Source: Ilex aquifolium (taxonomy: Eukaryota; Streptophyta; Magnoliopsida; Aquifoliales; Aquifoliaceae). From it: a DNA stretch of 64,000 nt. The DNA lies in NCBI GenBank assembly GCA_951799425.1, contig OX637399.1, forward strand, positions 19,318,001 to 19,382,000, read 5' to 3'. This document shows, in pieces, positions 55,205 to 64,000 of this stretch (the stretch's first letter is position 1; every line of letters begins with the position of its first letter). Both the position numbers and the translations under genes were made by a program. A model generated the notes under the pieces. That model saw only the letters and a program-made list of their open reading frames with translations, did no database searches and was not told where the DNA came from.

Positions 55205-55790
55205 ATGTGGGGAAGGGACGAACAAAATCGATTAGTTAGACAACCCTTAGGCCCCAACATGAACATCAACCAAGACCCACCCGAGGATGCGGGTGATAAT
55301 TTTTAGAACGTCGGTGCAAATCCAAACGTTCACGGAGGTGGGGGATTGCAACCACCTAGAATGCCCAACCCACGAGTGCAATTTCCTCTTCCTATGAATG
55401 AGGGGAATAACATTCCAATGGATCCTCCGGCAAAGTCTTTGAGGGATTTCCTTCAACCGACTCGTAGCACCACACCCTCATGCATCCTCCTCCCAGTCCA
55501 AGCTCAGCTTTTCCAAGTTAAGCCGGGGATATTGCAACTACTTCCTACATTCCATGGGATTGAAAACGAAAACCCTTACCTGCACATAAAAGGGTTTGAG
55601 GATATAGTTGCAACATTCAATGCTAACTATGCTATGGAGGACATAGCTTGATTGAAATTGTTCCCTTTCTCCCTTAGTGATAAGGCCAAATCATGGTTCG
55701 ATGCCATGCGACCTCAATCCATTACCTCCTGGGCTCAAATGGTTTCGGTATTTTTGAACAAATACCCTTATTCTGTTGTGACAAGGGTCT
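55205..55790 (+). pseudogene. Element G gag, N-terminal part (truncated and broken)
   Basis: The likely start is ATG 55205, about 135 bases after the primer site. It includes PAKSLRDFLQPTRS, LLPTFHGIENENPYLHIKGF and FPFSLSDKAKSWFDAM, matching the N-terminal and capsid parts of Athila gag. In-frame stops occur at 55304 (TAG) and 55649 (TGA). After the FLNKY stretch near 55765 the usual rest of gag, including the zinc knuckle, is missing and the frame passes directly into the region before protease. Confidence 0.85.
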
Positions 55791-56953
55791 CACCCAAAGT
55801 TGCATTGCCAATAGAAGAAAATAAAAAGAGTGAGGCCGAAGCGGGTGAGTTGAGTGAAGAGAAAGAAAAAGAGGTTGATGAGAAAGAAAAATTGACGGAT
55901 GATTGTGTATTTATTCCTCCTATGTTTGCCCCTTTCCCACATCGTTTGAAGCCACCTGTCAAGGTGGCAAATTATGCTGATATTTTGGAAATGTTTAAGC
56001 AGGTGAAGATTAACATCCCACTCCTCGACGCCATCAAGCAAATACCATCGTGTGCCAGAATCTTGAAGGATCTCTGCACGGTGAAAAGGAGATTGAATGT
56101 CCACAAGAAGGCGTTCCTCACAGAACAAGTCAGCTCCATATTAAGGACCAATACTCCTCCAAAATTCAAAGACCCCCGCTGTCCAACAATTGCCATCACC
56201 ATTGGGAATTGTCGGGTGGAACAAGCATTGCTTGACTTGGGAGCGAGTGTCAACCTCCTTCCCTACTCAGTGTATCAACAACTCAAGCTTGAGGAGTTGA
56301 AGCCCACCTCCATTACGCTCCAATTAGCGGATTGTAGCATCCGCACATCAAGGGGAGTAGTGGAAGATGTTTTGGTTCAAATTGATAAATTTTACTTTCC
56401 CGTCGATTTTATTGTGCTAGATACACATCCTGTTGCTAACCGTAGTTCCCAAATCCCCGTTATACTTGGACGACCCTTACTTGCTACGTCTAATGCTGTG
56501 ATAAATTGTAGGAATGGTCTAATGAAGTTGGCGTTTGGGAACATGACAATGGAGCTCAATGTATTCAATCTGGCAAAGCAACCGGGTGATGACGAGGAAG
56601 TGAGTGAAGTCAATAGAATCGACACCATGGTTGAGGAGCACTTGGAGTTGGAGAGGATGTTGAAATTCAAAGAAGAAGGAGTTGTGGACCTTGAGGAGTT
56701 GGATGAGCAAGAGGAGGTAGGAGAATTGAAAGGGATGGGAAGTTGGATCCCTACATTCGAAGAGTTGCCTCAACAAGAAAAGAAAATTTTTTCGTCTGAT
56801 GAACAAAAGTCAACCCTGGAGTTGAAGCCATTACCCTCCCATTTGAAGTATGCCTATCTTGGCGATGGAGACACATTCCCAGTGGTCATCAGCTCGACAT
56901 TGAATATGGAACAAGAAAGAGAACTCTTGGAGGTATTAAGGAAGCACAAATGA
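55791..56953 (+). pseudogene. Element G protease region
   Basis: Open for most of its length. It starts with an acidic Glu/Lys-rich spacer, then PPFPHRL-like APFPHRLKPP and EMFKQVKINIPLLDAIKQIP, CTVKRRLNVHKKAFLTEQVS, and the active-site stretch ALLDLGASVNLLPYSVY (near 56230-56280). VILGRPLLATSNAVIN and an acidic linker to RT follow. Asp-Leu-Gly-Ala instead of Asp-Thr/Ser-Gly is usual in Athila elements. A TGA at 56951 interrupts passage to RT. Confidence 0.9.
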
Positions 56954-58390
56954 GCAATTGGGTGGACCATTGCGAATATCAAGGGTATAAGGCCTCTCAT
57001 TTGCACACACCACATTTATCTAGAGGAGGATCCAAAACCTTCCCGACAACCACAAAGATGTTTGAATCCTATCATGAAGGAGGTGGTAAGGGACGAGGTC
57101 TTGAAACTACTTGACGTGGGGATCATCTTCCCAATCGTCGATAGTAAATGGGTGAGCCCCACACAAGTAGTACCTAAGAAGTCCGGAGTTACGGTGGTTG
57201 CGAATGATGAGAATGAACTTATACCGACAAGAGTGATCATCGGATGGAGGGTGTGCATCGATTACCGAAAGCTAAATGTTTGCACAAGAAAATACCACTT
57301 CCCATTGCCATTCCTCGATCAAGTTCTAGAACGAGTAGCGGGTCATCTATTCTACCATTTTTTAGATGGATACTCCGGCTACAATCAGATCAAGATTGCT
57401 TTGGTGGATCAAGAGAAGACCACCTTCACGTGTCCCTATGGTACCTTTGCCTACCGCCGCATGCCATTTGGACTATGCAATGCCCCGGGGACCTTTCAAC
57501 GCTGTATGATGGGGATCTTCAGTGATATGGTGGAAAAGATAGTGGAGGTCTTCATGGATGACTTTTCTGTATTTGGGGATTCATTCGACGGATGTTTGGC
57601 AAATTTGGAAAAGGTTCTAACAAGATGTGAGGAGAAGAATTTGGTGTTGAATTGGGAAAAGTGTCACTTTTTGGTGACGGAAGGAATTGTGCTTGGCCAC
57701 ATAGTCTCGGCGAGGGGTATTGAAGTCGAAAAATCCAAGGTGGAGGTCATCTCCAACCTCCCCACGCCGAAAGCCATTAAGGGAATCCGGTCGTTTTTAG
57801 GCCATGCAGGTTTTTATCGCAGGTTTATAAAAGATTTCAGTGCATCGGCCCCGACCCTTGACCAACCTACTGTCTAAGGAGATCCCCTTTGAGTGGTTGG
57901 ATGACTGTGAGGCATCTTTTAAAAAACTTAAGAGCATGCTAGTCACGCCTCCTATCATGCGACCACCCAGGTGGGATCTACCTTTTGAGCTCATGTGTGA
58001 CGCGAGTGATTACGCGGTCGGTGCAGTGCTCGGTCAAAGGGAGGAAAATAGGTCGTATGTGACACACTATGCTAGCAAAACACTCAATGATGCTCAGATG
58101 AATTACACTACCACCGAGAAAGAGTTGCTAGCAGTAGTGTTTGCCTTAGATAAATTTCGCTCGTACATCATTGGTTCGCCTATTGTTGTCTTTACTGACC
58201 ATTCTGCCTTGAAGTACTTGTTGTCTAAGCAGGATGTGAAACCAAGACTCATTAGGTGGATACTCCTCCTACAAGAATTTGACTTGACGATCAAGGACAA
58301 GAAAGGAGTTGAGAACGTGGTGGCAGATCATTTATCGCGGCTTGTGGTGCAAGAGGCTGATGAGCACATTCCGATCCCTGACTTTTTCCC
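56954..58390 (+). pseudogene. Element G reverse transcriptase and RNase H
   Basis: RT runs from about 56990: SKWVSPTQVVPKKSG, WRVCIDYRKLN, YHFLDGYSGYNQI (first catalytic Asp), PFGLCNAPGTFQRCM, and VFMDDFSVFGDSF (catalytic MDD near 57552), ending with [17 protein letters not shown] one-base frameshift near 57850 follows. RNase H is then [17 protein letters not shown] (Asp), [20 protein letters not shown] (Glu), [10 protein letters not shown] (Asp) and [11 protein letters not shown] (Asp). All catalytic residues are present; only the stop at 56951 and the frameshift spoil this part. Confidence 0.93.
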
Positions 58391-59731
58391 TGACGAACAT
58401 TTACTTTCAATTCATTCGGTATGTCCTTGGTATGCTGATATATGTAACTTTCTTGCAACAGGACAGATACCGCCGCAATGGAGTCTAGAGGATAGAAGAC
58501 GAATTATGGCAGATGTGAAGTACTTCTACTTTGACAATCCATACTTGTTCAAGTATTGTCCCGACCAAGTCATGAGAAGATGTGTACCTGAGAATGAACA
58601 ACGGGACGTACTTGCATTTTTCCATTCCCAAGCTTACGGCGGACATTTTTCAGCGAAGAATACTTCCGCTAAAATTCTTCAATCAGGTTTCTACTGGCAT
58701 TCTCTTATCAAAGATTGTGTTTCGTTCTGTAGGGCATGCAACAGATGCCAACGATTGGGTAGTGTGACCCGAAGAAACATGGTGTCCCTCTCCCCTGTGC
58801 TAGTCATAGAAATATTCGACTGTTGGGGCATCGACTTCATGGGTCCATTACCTATGTCATTCGGTTATCTGTACATCCTTCTGGCAATGGACTATGTGTC
58901 CAAGTGGGTAGAGGCCATCCCGACCAAGACTAATGACCACCGGGTCGTAGTCAAGTTCCTCAAAGAGAATATCTTTTCGAGGTTTAGGATACCTCGAGCA
59001 ATAATCAGTGATGGTGGATCCCACTTCTGTAATAGGCCATTTGCATCTCTAATGTTCAAATATGGCGTCACTCACAAAGTATCCACCGCTTATCACCCAC
59101 AAACAAATGGCTAAGCCGAGCTAGCCAATAGGGAGATCAAGACCATCCTAGAAAAAACTGTTAACTCGAGTAGGAAGGATTGGTCCGATAGATTGATGGA
59201 TGCCCTATGGGCATACCGCACTGCCTATAAGACTGTTTTGGGCATGTCTCCCTACCGGCTTGTCTATGGAAAGGCTTGTCATTTGCCAGTCGAAATGGAA
59301 CACAAGGCCTATTGGGCCATCAAAACTCTAAATTTTAATTTGAGAATGGCCGGTGAACATAGGAAGTTAGAGTTGAATGAGTTGGAAGAGATTCGACGAG
59401 ATGCGTACGAGAGCTCAAAAATTTCAAAGGAACGGGCTAAAATCTTTCATGATAATTCCATCATACGTAAATCATTTGAGCCCGGGCAAAAGTGCTCTTA
59501 TACAATTCTCGCCTCTCAATTTTTCAAGGAAAACTCCGATCCCGCTGGGATGGCCCCTATCTTGTCAAGGTGGCCTACCCCAACGAAGCTGTTGAGGTGA
59601 CGAACCCCGAGAATGGCCAGACATTCAAGGTCAATGGCCAAAGACTTAAGCCATTCTTCGAGGGGTCGGAAGGGCAAGAAGTCGAAGAGGAGTTGACGGA
59701 TCCCGAGTATCTGGATTTGGTGGAGGAGTAG
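58391..59731 (+). pseudogene. Element G integrase
   Basis: Zinc-binding region: [19 protein letters not shown] to CRACNRCQ (about 58620-58755). Core: GIDFMGPLP (first Asp near 58832), [11 protein letters not shown] (second Asp near 59007), and [10 protein letters not shown] followed by a TAA at 59113 before the catalytic Glu region. Then [29 protein letters not shown] single-base loss in the A-run near 59490 shifts the frame before the [14 protein letters not shown] tail, which continues to the end at 59731. Confidence 0.92.
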
Positions 59732-62198
59732 CTTGTATTTATGGTTGTTAGTGTACAATTGCTTTTATTTACTTATGTCATTTTTATTCTATGTCACTTA
59801 CTTTCTTTGGTTGTATAGTATTGATCTTCTGAGTTTCAGATTTTGGTGCTTTTGTTGAAGCTCAATTGCGAGGTGTACTCTAACCCTACCTATCTTTTTA
59901 CTGTCCTTCAGTGCATACCATATCTTTTTGTTGCATTGGGGACAATGCATGAATCTAGTTGGGGGGTGAGGTGCATGCTACACCAATGGTTGTGGAATTC
60001 TTTTTGTGGATAACACCAAACACAAATTTTTGGGGTGAAAAATTCACCTTTCACATTTCATATAAGTTTTTGAGTTTTGCTTGCATTAGTGAAAAATATG
60101 TGAAATTTTTGAAAATTTTTGATGAAAAATATCCGATTGTTGACCTATATTCCTTCATGAAGAGTGTGTGAGTTGGATGACATGTTGATCTTTGTTGTGA
60201 ACTCTGTGCACATGAGCATGCTATGGAAGTTGATCATATGCATAAGTATCACATATGTATTGATTTTTTTTGAATTCAACTGTATGTGATTTTTGATTGT
60301 GTAATTTCGGCAATTTACGGATTGGATTCATGTTTTAAGCTTGACATAAGTAGTGGAGATGAATAAGGACCCATGAGAGCTTTAGTGCCAAATCCTTTTG
60401 GAGGGAACTTACAATTACTCAAAGAACAATTTTTCAATGTCAAATTTGTTCAATAGTCTCATTATGCTTGTTTTGGTTAGTTGCATTTGGGAAGTAGTTT
60501 GATTTGTCTTGAACGTATAATGCCATCCCATGCGGACCTGGAAGTGATCTTAGGCCATCATTGAATATTTTGAGTCTTTGCCCCTTTGTCTTGTGAAAAA
60601 TTTATCCCTAGTGCCGTGATTGAGCCTTAATTGAAATTTGTTTCTATGCCATACAATTGACCAAGCCAATGAGAATGATAAATATCTACCTTACCTTGGT
60701 TGTTCCTAATGCTGAGTATGAGTGATCATAAAAGAGAAGGAAGTATGGTGTGGAAACTCAAACAAAAGGGATGAATGAAGTTGAAACTCACAGAGTTGAA
60801 CGGAAAAGAATGAAAATCCAAGAAAGGGAGAAAAAGGGAGTGAAAAGAAGAAAAGAATGAGCAAAAGAAAAGGAAAATGCTAAGGAAAAGAAAGAAAAGA
60901 AACAAAGAGTGTGGTGATGGTGTTAGCCTAAAAATCCCATAAAAGGGAGATCTTTTTAAATATAGGTCATACACTCGGAACAACCCTCTTTGTTATCCTA
61001 TATCCTTCATTTCATTTCCCTAGATATCACCCCAAGGCCCCATTATAACCCTTAAAGTCTCAAGTGATCTAGAGAAGCAAGGGAGGTGCATAATTTCAAA
61101 GGAAATGATGAGTTAAGTCTTACTACCTAATGCCCTAGCATTCTTTTCATGAGACTATGCCAAGGTCGCTTCATTTTCATACATGAACTTCATTTTTGGA
61201 TTAGATGTGAGCACACTTTGTTTTGAACACAAGATTCTATATCACATGTACACATGGAGTGCATATCAGGATAACTTGAGTGTATTCCATTGCTTAAGAG
61301 TGACCCTTGGTGAGTTTTGCATTGAAACTGAATTTGTCTAGCTAGTCGAATGTGAATTCCGTTGTGTAAGTGCTCAAATTGCTTGTTAAGCTTCACACAC
61401 ACTCGAGTTGAAAATAAATTTGTAGGTGCATACTTTAGACTAGTGTCTAAAACTATGGTGTTGCTCATGTATACTTAGTTCAACCAATTGAGAAATCTGT
61501 TAAATAGCTTCATGCTTGCAAGAATGAGGGAATATTTCTCAAGTTTTGGATATTTGAAAAGGGTTAGGAATGCTGCTTTGAACTGAATTCGTGTTTTACA
61601 TTTTGGTGTGCATTTTTATATCTAAAAGTAGGAGGCAATGTTTTGTGTAATTAGTACATCAAAATTTTAAATCACACTGCAATTTCAGTAATAACTTGGG
61701 CATGATGGTTCGAATGGTGATTTACAAATGGAGTTTGGAGCATATGTTTAGGGTAGAGTAGAGGTCATAAAGAGAGTGTTAGAGTGTATAGGAGATGTCC
61801 TAAAATGAAAAGGAGTAGTGAAGGGTTGTTCAACAAGAATTTTCAGAAATTCAGCCAAACTGTACCGGTACGCATACCGGTACGCTAAGGCTACTGGAGT
61901 TCGCCGTACCAGTACGCGTACCAGTACGATTTTTCTGGGATGCCAAAATTAGGGCTTTTAATCAAATTTTTTCGGAACATCTTTCATTTCCCTCCTAATA
62001 TACACCTCCCCTTTCACTCCCTTCTCACCCGAATAAACCCTTAGGCTTCCAAATCACACCAAACTCCCTTCCATCACTCAAATCCCCTTCCTTGGGCTGA
62101 GGTTCAGTGGAGATCAAGCTTTGGAAACCCTAAGTGCCGAAAATTCCCCAACCCCTCTTCTCTCTTCATTTCTCATTTTCTCCTAAAAAAACTCTCAA
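59732..62198 (+). other. Noncoding block of element G, with second priming-tract-like sequence
   Basis: No credible ORF. AGTTGGGGGGTGAGGTGCA at 59956-59974, next to GGGGACAATGCATGA, resembles the true priming tract. From 59930 to 61460 it aligns with the noncoding block of element H. A purine-rich stretch lies at 60735-60910. At 61862-61930 there are TACCGGTACGC-type palindromes, some changed to TACCAGTACGC. The leader of the second ORF follows. Confidence 0.75.
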
Positions 62199-63544
62199 AT
62201 GGCTCATGCTATAGGGACTCTCCAAGGAACCATGGACCTGATTGAGGGTCTTTTCTTGACCATTTGCGCATTTCTGACAATGGGGGCACTGTTGCTGTGC
62301 ATGGCCCGCACCAAAACAATGGGACCTGAATCTCCTCCACCCGAAGGCTCTAGTGGTCGCAAGAGAAGTGGAGAGGGTCCGAGTGGTGATAGGAGTGAGC
62401 AACGGAAGAAATCCAAGAATGAGGCTATGGATAGACTGATCCAGGAAAAGGGGGTCACTTGTGAACAGTACCTGGACTCCTTGTCTCTTACCCCATGGAA
62501 TGAGGTCGTGAGAATTATTGAAGCACATGGTATAAACTTTTGGTTCGAGCCCGTCGATGGGTATAACCTGTCAATGTGTAGGGAATTTTACCAAAGGCTT
62601 CGGGTGGTAGAGACGAGCGGAGGGGAAATCTTGGAAACCAATGTTCGGGGTAAAAAGTTTGTGGTGACCCCTAATGTCATTGCCTTACTCTTGGGTGGGT
62701 ACGAGAGACCACATGGATCTACACCTGTCTATCCTCATAACGTCCCCAAAACCAAGAAGATTTCTGAGTTGGCAGAATTGATGTGTCAAGAGCATGGAGA
62801 ATTCAAGGGAACAGTGCAAAGTGGGAAGTTGAAGCCCACTTATGGATTGTTGAATAAACTCCTCCATTGCAATCTCTCGCCAAGGGGTGCGGAAAAGAAA
62901 CCAAATTTGGAGAAGCTAACCCTTTTGGATGACGTCGTGTCTGGGAAGGAAATAGACTTCGCTCTTCTCATCTGGCAAGAAATGAAAACTTTGCTGAGAC
63001 GCAGAAACCTTTGATCAAACTGCCATTCGGGAATTTGGTAACCCGGATGTGCATGCATTTCAAAGTGAAGGGTTATGCGTTTGACAAGATTACACCCCCA
63101 GAGTTTGGAGCCATTGGGAGAACCAGTAAGAAGAAAAGGAAGGCAATGAGCCGAGGGAAGCGAGCAAAGACCATGGCTGCTGGTTCTGAGGCCCTCGGGG
63201 CATCTTCATCTTCTGGGCCATCCGCTGCTGCACCTGAACGTTCAGTCCCTCAACGCCTCGATGCATTAGAGGTCACAGTGCATGGGATTGAGGCTGTTGT
63301 ACTGGGTATGGAGGCAATGATGCAGGAGCTATTTATGCATACTTTCCCTGGGAGACCCATCCCAGAAGTCCCCACTCCACCAGCCACTGCTCCCCCAGCT
63401 TCTGCCCCCACAGCAGTTGAGGTGGAGGAGGAGGATGATGATGATGATGATGACGACAAGGAGTCTGGGGTAGGCGAGGAGTATGAGGAAGGTGATGAGT
63501 CTGGGGTGGGTGATAAGTCTGGGGATGACTTGGAGGATGTGTAG
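62199..63544 (+). pseudogene. Element G post-pol ORF (Athila ORF / putative plant transposon protein type), one frameshift
   Basis: Two overlapping frames, 62199-63014 and 63011-63544, read as one protein of about 450 residues if a single-base shift near 62990 is allowed. The middle (FYQRLRVVETS, VRGKKFVVTPNVIALLLGG, TYGLLNKLLHCNLSPRG, DFALLIWQEMKT, LPFGNLVTRMCMHFKVKGY) resembles the conserved domain of Athila ORF1/plant transposon proteins. The C-terminus has a Lys/Arg patch (SKKKRKAMSRGKRAK, nuclear-signal-like), a predicted short coiled coil and an Asp/Glu-rich tail. The first 34 residues include a hydrophobic stretch (GLFLTICAFLTMGALLLCMA). An alternative start is MARTKT at 62301. The role is unknown. 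Confidence 0.75.
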
Positions 63545-63829
63545 TAGGCTATGTAGTTTTTTATCTTTTCTTTTGAGGTTGGAATGGGTATAGATAGAAT
63601 GGAGTCGTAGGCTATTTTGTCCCTTTTGATGTCCTACTCTATGTACTCCAAATTCAGAACACATTAATGAAGAAATCACAATTTCGGATTCAATCTTGTC
63701 TATGTTTTTTTGGAATTGCATTATGATTTGTGTTTTTATATTGATTGGATGAATGGAAATTTGAATGGATTGAGTGTGTTATACTCATTTACTTGTTTTG
63801 GAAATAACTTTTTGCTAAGGGACTAGCAA
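63545..63829 (+). other. 3' end of the element G internal region
   Basis: Noncoding; no gene is seen. It contains likely 3' untranslated sequence of the post-pol ORF. Confidence 0.5.
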
Positions 63830-63846
63830 AACCTAAGTTGGGGGGT
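63830..63846 (+). other. Polypurine tract of element G
   Basis: AACCTAAGTTGGGGGTG directly before the 3' LTR start TGATTAG. Confidence 0.9.
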
Positions 63847-64000
63847 GTGATTAGCACAAAAATTTGTATATTTTATGTGCTAAATCATGTTATATTAATT
63901 GCTGTTAGAGATTAAATGATGGGAGTTAGGTTAATTGCGTTCTTAACAATAATATTTGGTGTTTGCAGTTAAGAGGTGCTAAAAGAGGCTTCTTAAGGCC
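63847..64000 (+). repeat. 3' LTR of element G (first 154 bp)
   Basis: Matches 53405-53557 with only a few differences; the rest lies outside the window. Confidence 0.95.

Larger units (their letters stand above)
53405..64000 (+). mobile_element. Element G, Athila-like gypsy retrotransposon (3' LTR leaves window)
   Basis: 5' LTR 53405-55048, primer site 55053-55069, gag and pol 55205-59731, a noncoding block to about 62190, a second ORF 62199-63544, a priming tract, then the 3' LTR from 63847. It is inserted in element F's pol (left flank CCCAG, 53400-53404). Pol has stops and frameshifts and gag looks internally deleted, so the copy is defective. It is the youngest insertion of its nest by position. 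Confidence 0.93.

Noticed and set aside
61862-61930. Possibility that the ACCGGTAC palindromes are a restriction or assembly artefact
   Set aside because: They occur at biologically comparable places in several elements with sequence variation, including both LTRs of H, so an artefact is unlikely.
63250-63459. Minus ORF beginning with a long Ser run
   Set aside because: It is antisense to the Asp-coding (GAT)n tail of element G's second ORF.

Overview
This is nuclear DNA of a flowering plant, made almost entirely of nested LTR retrotransposons. The evidence is Ty3/gypsy elements of the Tekay (chromodomain), Tat (second RNase H, antisense genes) and Athila (post-pol ORF) types, together with Ty1/copia elements, a CACTA-type end and AT-rich sequence between them. 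I see no convincing host gene, tRNA or rRNA. The species cannot be named from this window. Letters A-H are my own labels.

Layout. (1) 1-14086: copia element A on +, with its 5' LTR cut by the window start, a leader full of hairpins, a decayed pol and a 3' LTR. It is interrupted by a solo LTR (4038-5586, target duplication TTAAC) and by a 5'-truncated Tekay element (about 8494-12682). (2) 14702-34095: Tat-type element B on -, 556-bp LTRs, target duplication ATATC. It keeps gag, RNase H, a second RNase H and integrase, but lacks protease and RT. On the opposite strand, downstream of pol, it carries two related intron-containing genes. Inserted in it is H (19062-28013, -, duplication GTGTT), a non-autonomous Athila-like element. 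One LTR of H is itself hit by a solo LTR (24943-27194, duplication AAGCT). (3) 34096-41673: older debris, namely a degraded copia C, a CACTA end, a solo LTR distantly like B's and a GGACACG-rich terminal-repeat element. (4) 41674 to the end: a four-deep nest. Copia D contains a solo Tekay LTR (43108-45044, duplication GCACT) and is cut at 46388 by Athila-type E (-). E is cut at 50026 by Tekay F (-), and F is cut at 53405 by Athila-like G (+), whose 3' LTR runs out of the window.

How the parts relate. Every gag, pol or antisense reading frame seen has stops, frameshifts or deletions, so no copy here looks able to move alone. Most premature stops fit C-to-T (or G-to-A) change, as expected for methylated, silenced repeats. 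H and G share LTR ends, primer site, priming tract and a roughly 2-kb noncoding block, so H looks like a passenger of a G-like family, although it has its own intact 268-residue ORF.

Most noteworthy signals: a 0.9-kb array of hairpins in A whose stem bases covary between units; two paralogous antisense genes in B with an intron at the same position and phase; and clusters of short CG-containing palindromes (ACCGGTAC, CTACCGGTAG, AGCGCT) in unrelated LTRs, plus one upstream of G's second ORF.
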